Shown: piece after piece, positions 1 through 5,285 of the stretch
Position numbering within the stretch: position 1 is the first letter of the stretch
How the letters are laid out: the number at the start of each line of letters is the position of its first letter
Source of the DNA: Gammaproteobacteria bacterium
GTDB lineage: Bacteria; Pseudomonadota; Gammaproteobacteria; Arenicellales; Poriferihabitantaceae
Assembly (NCBI GenBank): GCA_009839585.1
Contig: VXPI01000044.1
Location: 1 to 8,544, forward strand
Length of the DNA: 8,544 bases
Direction of reading: 5' to 3'
Translations under genes and position numbers: made by a program
The notes under the pieces: model-generated
What the model was told of the DNA's origin: nothing
The model's input: the letters and a program-made list of their open reading frames with translations, nothing else
Databases searched by the model: none

Positions 1-104
1 TCACAAATACAACGCCTTCGGAAGTATCCTAGTCATGAATGGCAAAACTGAATTGCCTGCTTTAAGGTCAGCGTTTGCAAATCAAGCAAGCCATCATGAA
101 CCTG
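1..104. other. Left-edge non-coding stretch downstream of the flavoprotein gene
   Basis: This stretch follows the stop codon of the minus-strand flavoprotein gene. I see no convincing open frame in either direction and no GC-rich hairpin with a T tract that would mark a terminator. It may be the 3' flank of that gene or run into another feature outside the window. Confidence 0.4.
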
Positions 105-1520
105 TTAGGCCTTCCTTAGTCGCCAACCGTACATCATTCGCCCATAGAAATTAAACCACTTTTTCGCCTCTGGATCTCTAAATGGATATTCGGCTCCCAG
201 TTGCCTGGCGGTCACCAAGCCTGTAATGAAGCAGGTTTCTTGACTGTTCAGTAAAGTATGTGCTCCACAATGCCAAGACCTGCGGCGACCCTGAATAAGC
301 CGAAAAAGATGAATCGTCAGGGCGATATGACGAACATCGTGCACTATATGCTGGAACCACCATCTCTTTATGATTCTGGTTTTGTCAATTTCGCTAATAG
401 GATTGTAAGTAACCAGGCAGGGCTTGTCCGACTTGTTCGCCCACGGTTGTTGATTATGCATAATATAGGTGATTTCGTAATTGTCCGGCCTCGCACCATA
501 TTGCTCGATATGGTTGCTTCTGGTTTCAAGCACCTTCACCTCGTTATCTGGAAGAAGCGATGCATCCGAGTGAACAATCGCATGGTTGTGCAGTTCACTT
601 TCATAACGAATAGAGGACAGTAACCATCTTTCCAGAAAGTTTGGTTCGGACAGCAGCATCAATGTCTGGTTTGCATTACAGGCAAAAACCACATCATCGA
701 AATTTTGCCTGTTGCCCCTGCTGTCTTCAACTACAACGCCGAATGCACTGCGATGCACTTTACGAACCGGACATTCGAGGTGGATGCGATCCTTGAACCC
801 CGATGACATTTCCTCATAAATTCGTCGCGTTCCCTGGTCCCAGGTTTGCATAGTCGTCGCTGATTCAACGTCAAAAAATTCCAAATAGCGGGCAAACAGG
901 GATGCCGGCATGTCAAACACGTTAGTTGCCATGAGAAAATTGACAAACATGGGTTTGAGAACCTTATAGCGAAAATCCCCGGAAAATCCTGCTATGTTAA
1001 GGAGCATCCCCATCGTCATGTAATTGAATGGATTTAGGGCATTGAGCAACTTTGACCGTGTCCGGTTGAGTCCCCCGACCCACTGCAAGCGTTGTAGAAT
1101 TTTCTGAAAGCGCTGAATTTCTGCATGCAATTGTTCCCGTATGCTGGAATCAAATTCGTGGGCGTAGATTTCACCATGGTACTTCACGCTATAACTGAAT
1201 CTGGTATCTATTAAATCGATACCATGCTGCTTCATGAAGAGAAGAATATGGTGATACAGGGTTGGAATACATGCTGTGACAGAGATATCAAACGGGATAG
1301 TAGTACCGTCGTCTTGCGGCATATCGGCTGTGATGGCGTTACCACCAACCCGGGAGGCAGATTCAAAAATCTGAAAATCGAAATTTTCCGGATGCTGATT
1401 AAGCGCCCAGGCAGCCGCCAGGCCCGAAACACCCCCGCCGATAATGGCAATCTTTCGGGGCTTCCCCCTTGAATACTGGACCTTGCCGGATCCATTCGAT
1501 TGCCTTGGTCCTTTACTCAT
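105..1520 (-). CDS. FAD-dependent amine-oxidase-like oxidoreductase (NAD/FAD-binding protein, COG2907-like)
   Basis: Predicted cytoplasmic flavoprotein of 471 residues. The N-terminus carries a classic Rossmann FAD site: a beta strand KIAIIGGGVSGLAAAWAL with GxGxxG at residues 28-33, an acidic residue ending the second strand (E53, in FESASRVGG) and the RxGG motif at 57-60. This is the hallmark of the amine oxidase / phytoene desaturase superfamily. The C-terminus (NSQE, then ITGLVTARQLGAEYPF) matches the conserved end where the last FAD-contacting strand and helix lie. The substrate is unknown; relatives act on amines, carotenoids, sterol-like lipids or fatty acyl groups. The frame can be opened at a GTG at 1595, but the extra 25 residues look neither like a signal peptide nor part of the fold, so I prefer the ATG at 1520. 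Neither start has a strong Shine-Dalgarno. It lies 382 bases downstream of a same-strand SDR gene. Family confidence is high; the exact reaction is not inferable. Confidence 0.85.
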   Translation of the reverse strand: MSKGPRQSNGSGKVQYSRGKPRKIAIIGGGVSGLAAAWALNQHPENFDFQIFESASRVGGNAITADMPQDDGTTIPFDISVTACIPTLYHHILLFMKQHGIDLIDTRFSYSVKYHGEIYAHEFDSSIREQLHAEIQRFQKILQRLQWVGGLNRTRSKLLNALNPFNYMTMGMLLNIAGFSGDFRYKVLKPMFVNFLMATNVFDMPASLFARYLEFFDVESATTMQTWDQGTRRIYEEMSSGFKDRIHLECPVRKVHRSAFGVVVEDSRGNRQNFDDVVFACNANQTLMLLSEPNFLERWLLSSIRYESELHNHAIVHSDASLLPDNEVKVLETRSNHIEQYGARPDNYEITYIMHNQQPWANKSDKPCLVTYNPISEIDKTRIIKRWWFQHIVHDVRHIALTIHLFRLIQGRRRSWHCGAHTLLNSQETCFITGLVTARQLGAEYPFRDPEAKKWFNFYGRMMYGWRLRKA

Positions 1521-1902
1521 GGCTTGTTTCTGCCCGACCAGTGTTGCCGGAAAGGTTATCGAGCAAGTGAAGGCGTGAAGGATTTTGGATATCACCCTTC
1601 ATGAGAATTAATTTACTTGGCATTATCTATGAATTCGATGCAGTCAAGGGTTTCTCGATAACTGGGACTCCTTGTAACAGGGCTGCTTCTCACGCCTGAA
1701 AATTTCCCTGCTCGGAAAATGGATGGGGAAATCCGTTCTTCCTCCCTTTCGAGGCATTGTCTGGAGCTGTTGCAGATTTTCTACCCAAACACAGAAAGGG
1801 TTGGGAAGAAATGCGGGAAGTCATTATTATCTTCATGTTTTATTCAATAATACATGGAATATTCAGCTTCAGTGATATAAGGACATTAGTTGATTGAAAG
1901 CA
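1521..1902. other. Spacer between the two minus-strand redox genes
   Basis: No convincing gene is present in these 382 bases. Read on the minus strand, a TTGACT hexamer (plus-strand 1642-1647) lies 14 bases before GATAAT (1622-1627). This is a possible but badly spaced sigma-70 promoter about 100 bases upstream of the flavoprotein ATG. A long-loop inverted repeat (1736-1810) occupies the centre. The spacer is long enough for the flavoprotein gene to have its own promoter rather than depend only on readthrough from the SDR gene. Confidence 0.35.
1736..1810. repeat. Imperfect inverted repeat with a 43-base loop
   Basis: The left arm at 1736-1750 (TTCTTCC, T, CCCTTTC) and the right arm at 1794-1810 (GAAAGGG, TTG, GGAAGAA) pair over 7+7 base pairs around a 1x3 internal loop, enclosing 1751-1793. 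One arm is all pyrimidine; the other is all purine apart from two T in the internal loop. No T tract follows, so it is not a standard terminator. It could be a processing or protein-binding structure in the SDR transcript, or chance in a skewed tract. Confidence 0.35.
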
Positions 1903-2997
1903 TTATTTCCATTTCATGCCGTCTAATTCGGGGGGCTTGGCATGCGGATTGATGATAACCTGTCGGCGATGGTAGTGAAACGAGTAAGCTTCCTTCACTG
2001 CATCCCTTATGCTGCTTGGTTTATAGCCAAGCTCTTGTTGTGCTTTTTGAGTGCTCGCATGACGACACAACTGCAAGAGGTGAATGGCCCCGGGTGTAAA
2101 TCTCTGGGGGAACGAAGGGTGAAATCTGCTCAAATAAGCACTCGCAACTTCTGAAAATACCAGCATCAGAGGGGTCGGAATTCGTCTGGCCGGAGGAGGG
2201 ATGCCGGATATCTCTTCATACATCTGCAGTATCTCGGATATGGTTTTATACCCGCTGCTGAAGATATACCTTTCGCCTGAGCGCCCCTTTTTCATGCAAA
2301 GCAGATGACCTTCAACAATATCTCGTGCCGCTACGAATTCAAAACCCCCGTCAACATAAGCCCGTAACTTGCCATTGGTATAGTCAACCATGGTTCTGCC
2401 CAAGCGAGAAGGATAAAAGTCCCATCCGCCGATTAAAGCACAACATATGGCAACAACTACATCCTGCCCTTTCATGACTGCTTGCCAACATTCATGTTCA
2501 ACAAATGCCTTGCTGCGTTCATAAGGCATAGTGCGCACCAAGGGGTAGAATTGCATGGTTTCATCACTAGGCGCTGAAGGATTGTCCAAATTGTAGCCCA
2601 CTGCACTGAACGATCCTGTTACAACCACTCTGCCCGCCTCGCACTCTCTGGCCACCTGCAATAGGTTACGAGTGCCTACGACGTTGCATTCATACAATTC
2701 TCGGCGATAAGCCTTGTTGCCATCAATAGTCGATATTTTTGCTGCAGCATGATAAATGCCTTGGCAACCTTCGACAGCTGGCCGCAAAGATTCCAAATCA
2801 CGGAGATCACCGTAGAATTTTTCGACGTCAAGACTTTCAAGTGCTTCATTATTGCTTTCGTGTCTTAGTAAAACCCTTACTTTGACACCGTCGTCGAGCA
2901 GTCGATGCACAAGATTTGCTCCCAAATGCCCAGCTCCGCCTGTAACTAGCACAGGTGCAGAAGATAAACTGGCAGCTCCAGTCGAATTTTCTGTCAT
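1903..2997 (-). CDS. Extended SDR: NAD(P)-dependent epimerase/dehydratase or 3-beta-HSD-like reductase
   Basis: Cytosolic NAD(P)H-dependent oxidoreductase or epimerase of 364 residues, a normal length for extended short-chain dehydrogenases. Visible motifs in order: nucleotide-binding TGGAGHLG at 19-26; an acidic turn in GDLRD at 63-67 that typically contacts the adenine; HAAA at 83-86; the catalytic serine region TGSFSAVG at 127-134 (S129 or nearby); and the catalytic YxxxK pair Y159/K163 in YERSK. The C-terminal third (ELGYKPSSIRDAVKEAY) is the usual substrate-domain ending of the dihydroflavonol-reductase / 3-beta-hydroxysteroid dehydrogenase / HpnA group. The motifs suggest full activity, but they do not tell sugar-nucleotide epimerase from steroid or terpenoid alcohol dehydrogenase. 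The ATG at 2997 lacks an obvious Shine-Dalgarno, while a perfect TATAAT lies about 50 bases upstream. The next gene on the same strand is an FAD oxidoreductase, so the two could serve one pathway (inference). Confidence 0.87.
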   Translation of the reverse strand: MTENSTGAASLSSAPVLVTGGAGHLGANLVHRLLDDGVKVRVLLRHESNNEALESLDVEKFYGDLRDLESLRPAVEGCQGIYHAAAKISTIDGNKAYRRELYECNVVGTRNLLQVARECEAGRVVVTGSFSAVGYNLDNPSAPSDETMQFYPLVRTMPYERSKAFVEHECWQAVMKGQDVVVAICCALIGGWDFYPSRLGRTMVDYTNGKLRAYVDGGFEFVAARDIVEGHLLCMKKGRSGERYIFSSGYKTISEILQMYEEISGIPPPARRIPTPLMLVFSEVASAYLSRFHPSFPQRFTPGAIHLLQLCRHASTQKAQQELGYKPSSIRDAVKEAYSFHYHRRQVIINPHAKPPELDGMKWK

Positions 2998-3555
2998 GAC
3001 AATGTAAATTTTGAAGCAAAGAGAGCTACGGTCAACAAAAGATCACGATTATATTTGACATGCAATCACTCGATATGCCCTAATTCTAAAACAGCAATCG
3101 GTAAAAGGAATAAACGCCTTTCCAATCATGGCATTGCTGATAGAATGGCATTTTACAATGCTTCACTCGTTGGATGAGGAATCCATCAACCCCCAGGAGA
3201 ACAAGGCTCATGAAGATTCTACTCCATGTAACCGAAATAAAGCGGTCAAATGTGGTCAACCCGCACAGATACAGGGCACCGAACCGCCCCATATAGTCCA
3301 TCATCCGGAACTCCAAATACGGATAACCATGCCCGTCATCAAGCATATATGTTTTTCTCAACCTGATTTATGTGCGAAGAAAAGCTAGCGAGGCAAGCCT
3401 CTGACCGACGAGTCCTGTTTTGGCACGGCGGCCGCCTGGCCAGTTCGTGGGCAGCTCCGGGGGCATTTACGGCAACCAGGGGAAGCCGTCATGACCGTTT
3501 GCACGGCGGTGGGTTATGATTGCCCAGGCAACTACACCCACCGGATCCTGCGGAG
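2998..3555. other. Gene-poor intergenic region, AT-rich then GC-rich
   Basis: From 2998 to about 3385 the DNA is AT-rich and resembles a promoter or degraded region. From about 3390 onward it becomes clearly GC-rich, continuous with the truncated gene that follows, so a junction probably lies near 3380-3400. Two overlapping opposite frames (3086-3361 minus, 3128-3388 plus) exist, but neither shows a domain, a good ribosome site or recognisable homology. The GC-rich part includes the perfect palindrome GGCGGCCGCC at 3427-3436. I see no RNA gene. Confidence 0.4.
3048..3053 (-). promoter_or_regulatory. Putative -10 box (TATAAT) for the SDR gene
   Basis: The plus-strand ATTATA reads TATAAT on the minus strand, a perfect sigma-70 -10 hexamer, about 50 bases upstream of the SDR start codon at 2997. 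No good -35 hexamer lies 16-18 bases further upstream (the sequence there is close to ATATCG). The promoter is therefore either activator-dependent or a chance hexamer in AT-rich DNA. Confidence 0.35.
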
Positions 3556-3909
3556 ATGATGGCACAGAACCTTGACGCCATGCTCAGCGAACACGCTGCC
3601 CTGGACATCGAGGGCATTGACCGGATGTACCTGAATGTCTGCCAGCCGATGCTCCAGTCCGGCGGCGGCGTGTGCCGGTTCTTCCGGGAACGCCACGACA
3701 GGCCGGTTGCCTCGACAGTGCTCATGGCACCACTAACCCGAAAATTCGTTCATGACATCCGGGCGTTCATTGACTGCGAGGGGATCGACCGGGTCCGCTT
3801 TCGCAACGGCGAGCACAAGGATGACGAGACGCAGCAAAGGCTGAAGCAGTGGCAGACGGGTCAGGCGGGCGTGCTGCAATCGAAAAGCCTGTACAGGAGG
3901 TACAGTTGA
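3556..3909 (+). pseudogene. 3'-truncated remnant of a mobile-element-associated conserved hypothetical protein
   Basis: About 116-117 codons remain. The segment LDIEGIDRMYLNVCQPMLQ, then GVCRFF, ASTVLMAPLTRKFV, AFIDCEGIDRVRF and a KDDETQQRLKQW tail, matches from memory the N-terminal part of a widespread, often multicopy family of hypothetical proteins of roughly 400-500 residues. The usual form there is LDIDGIDRMYLNVY..LQ, VASxxLMAP and FxxGxxKDD. Here the frame degenerates after a GQAGVL motif and stops at 3907-3909; nothing downstream in any frame resembles the rest of the family. Two adjacent ATGs (3556, 3559) are the natural starts; a TTG at 3520 would add 12 unlikely residues. GC content is visibly higher than in both flanks, which fits foreign DNA. 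Family function is unknown to me; the fragment is probably inactive. Confidence 0.65.
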
Positions 3910-4075
3910 CGCCATGCTGAAAACCTGACTCAAAATTAAGGATTATGCTGTTTCAAGATACCTAGTAGCGGCATGCTCAAATTCAGCATGAAACAATTGC
4001 AAAAACCAGGAAAAAATTCTTCCATGCATTCGCTTGCTGCAACCGGCATCTAAATGTACCGGAGGAGAGGTCAGG
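3910..4075. other. AT-rich spacer with competing inverted repeats
   Basis: No gene is visible. CATGCTGAA at 3913-3921 is the exact reverse complement of TTCAGCATG at 3982-3990. The second arm can instead pair locally with CATGCT at 3972-3977 around a 7-base loop. Neither stem is followed by a T tract. The region marks the abrupt end of the GC-rich remnant and precedes a strong Shine-Dalgarno at 4061-4070. Confidence 0.35.
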
Positions 4076-4150
4076 ATGCCTGAGTTGAAAAAAGGTTTAT
4101 TTCCTTTTCTACTGATTCCAGTTTCGATCGGGGAATTCGTCAGGTCTTGA
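4076..4150 (+). CDS. Possible 24-residue leader peptide or small membrane peptide
   Basis: An ATG at 4076 follows the strongest Shine-Dalgarno-like stretch in the window, GGAGGAGAGG at 4061-4070, with good spacing. It opens 24 codons: MPELKKGLF, a hydrophobic core PFLLIPVSIGEF, then VRS and TGA at 4148-4150. The stop codon sits in the right arm of a hairpin (4132-4157). The frame is identical to that of the membrane protein starting at 4214, 138 bases later, so this could be a leader peptide for that gene, an independent small protein, or an original N-terminus cut off by a nonsense mutation. I recognise no homologue. The evidence is only the ribosome site, composition and position. Confidence 0.35.
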   Translation: MPELKKGLFPFLLIPVSIGEFVRS

Positions 4151-4157
4151 CGATTCC
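4132..4157 (+). promoter_or_regulatory. Hairpin overlapping the leader-frame stop codon
   Basis: GGAAT (4132-4136), one bulged T, and CGTCA (4138-4142) pair with TGACG (4148-4152) and ATTCC (4153-4157) around the loop GGTCT. This gives ten base pairs with one bulge. The stem contains the TGA of the 24-codon frame, so translation to the stop would melt it. It lies about 57 bases upstream of the membrane protein start. No immediate T tract follows, so a role in translation is likelier than termination, if it has a role. Confidence 0.35.
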
Positions 4158-4213
4158 ATCAGTCTCTGGTCATTTTTGTCCATTCTGAAATTGCTGATAA
4201 ATGTGAGGGAATA

Positions 4214-4930
4214 GTGAGTTATCGCATCAATTCAGATAATAGCTGGGCGGCTCTTCCGGCATGGTTGATCATAACATTGGCCGTAATGATCATGACAGGT
4301 ACTGCCATTGGTTTGCGCTATTGGTATCAAGAGAGTTTCAACGTCGCGCACGTATTCATGACCTTGTTTTTCTCAATCAACCTGGTGATTTGCTATTGGG
4401 AGTGTTGCCTTTTCCTGAAAGCCGATTGCGTTGAGCAACGTGCTGAATACTGGTCGAGGCGCCAACAGCAATCCGGACGTCGGGCTGCAATTGGATTTCT
4501 TCTTGACAGAGTGACCATATCAAAAATCCTGTCGGCAAATGTCTGGGCTGATGTCTGGGCTACATATTCTTTGTTCGACAAATCGTATCAGGATCGAAAT
4601 ACCTATGGTTATATTGTGGACGTGGGCAATGGTTTTATTACGACACTTCCGACTATATTTCTTTATGCCACATTCACGCTCGGATTCACTCCCGCCCGTA
4701 TAGCTGGAATTGTCGGAGTGATGCTGTTTTGGCAACTTCTGTATGCGACGGCCATGTACTGGGTCAGTTTTTTTATTTCTAAACGTCATCGTCATCTCAG
4801 CCGGCTGGAGATATGCATATACATCTGGGGAGCCAATTCCCCATGGATTGCGGGGCCACTGTTTGGTCTCTACATATCTACCTGCTTGATCCTTGAAAAT
4901 AATTACAGGGTTTTAGGGTTGTCAATCTGA
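4214..4930 (+). CDS. Polytopic inner-membrane protein, EXPERA/emopamil-binding-protein-like
   Basis: Integral membrane protein of 238 residues starting at GTG 4214, the only usable start in the frame; GAGGGA at 4205-4210 is a close ribosome site. Hydrophobic segments lie near residues 12-32, 42-66, 137-157, 160-183 and 200-226, with a charged loop at 68-90. Conserved-looking residues are WATYSLFDKSY at 115-125, DVGNG followed by TTLP at 136-146, YATAMYWVSFF at 177-187 and GANSPWIAGP at 206-215. The order W-Y-D-Y, then a polar site before TxxP, a central Y pair and a final NxxW...P resembles the EXPERA fold of sterol isomerase EBP and sigma-2/TM6SF proteins. The key glutamate of EBP in the third conserved block is not present at the same place; the block reads DVGNG. 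Sterol or other lipid binding is therefore only a structural guess. It is flanked by two mobile-element remnants. Confidence 0.65.
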   Translation: MSYRINSDNSWAALPAWLIITLAVMIMTGTAIGLRYWYQESFNVAHVFMTLFFSINLVICYWECCLFLKADCVEQRAEYWSRRQQQSGRRAAIGFLLDRVTISKILSANVWADVWATYSLFDKSYQDRNTYGYIVDVGNGFITTLPTIFLYATFTLGFTPARIAGIVGVMLFWQLLYATAMYWVSFFISKRHRHLSRLEICIYIWGANSPWIAGPLFGLYISTCLILENNYRVLGLSI

Positions 4931-5285
4931 CACTGGCTGATTCATTACTCCAATTCCACTATGAAGTGCAACACCCCTCAACCGATCATGCTCATTTCTG
5001 GATTGGAAAACGCTGATAAAAATCGGTACACAGGGTCGCCGATGAGCCTGGCGGTCTCGGCTTCATGTCCTTGGCAAATCCGAAGAGCAACCGCGTCTCT
5101 CCCCGGAAATACGACAGGAAGTCATGCCGGAGGCACAACGAGATCAAAGCCTGTTCCAGCGGCTCAAGGGATTACACAGGATATTCTTGTGCTTCGACAG
5201 GCACGATGTTCATGTTCCTCGGATTCGTTGCCTTCGAACTCATCGTCGATGCACCGCGTAGAAGTTAACAATCGTTAATCCACAC
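4931..5285. other. Spacer occupied by the transposase scar
   Basis: Apart from the frameshifted transposase remnant, this stretch holds no intact gene. A short inverted repeat TTAAC (5265-5269) / GTTAA (5274-5278) sits just before the acyltransferase start. It could be part of an operator or of an insertion end. No terminator is evident after the membrane protein stop at 4930. Confidence 0.4.
4961..5268 (+). pseudogene. Decayed IS5-type transposase remnant (C-terminal part, frameshifted)
   Basis: Pieces of one protein are spread over three frames on the plus strand. LISGLENADK (about 4991-5020) precedes a switch to the frame carrying ANPKSNRVSPRKYDR and RRHNEI (about 5074-5145). A further frame carries LFQRLKGLHRIFLCFDRHD (5151-5207), and the earlier frame resumes with MFMFLGFVAFELIVDA (5206-5253) before TAA. 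Joined, they follow the C-terminal half of IS5-group DDE transposases: ADKxYD, xIPPKSNR, (K/R)YDxxxYxxRHxIExxFxRLKxxRRIxxRFDK, then FLAFxxxAxxL. The N-terminal half is missing and no terminal inverted repeats could be assigned, so it is an inactive scar. It fills the space between the membrane protein and the acyltransferase; the latter's promoter may lie within it. Confidence 0.65.

Noticed and set aside
258..623. 121-codon plus-strand frame.
   Set aside because: It is antisense to the C-terminal part of the flavoprotein gene and has no recognisable content.
1521..1595. 25-residue N-terminal extension of the flavoprotein from GTG 1595 as a signal peptide.
   Set aside because: It has no clear n-h-c signal structure, and the FAD site normally starts close to the N-terminus of cytosolic members, so ATG 1520 was preferred.
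3055..3060. Perfect TTGACA on the plus strand suggesting a rightward promoter.
   Set aside because: No good -10 lies at 16-18 bases (best CCTAAT at 3079-3084), and no credible plus-strand gene follows nearby.
3128..3388. 86-codon plus-strand frame.
   Set aside because: It has polar, low-complexity composition with no motif or ribosome site, and it overlaps another weak frame on the opposite strand.
3401..3415. CTGACCGACGAGTCC looks a little like a hammerhead ribozyme core.
   Set aside because: The invariant CUGANGA is interrupted, and there is no properly placed GAAA segment or cleavage triplet with flanking stems.
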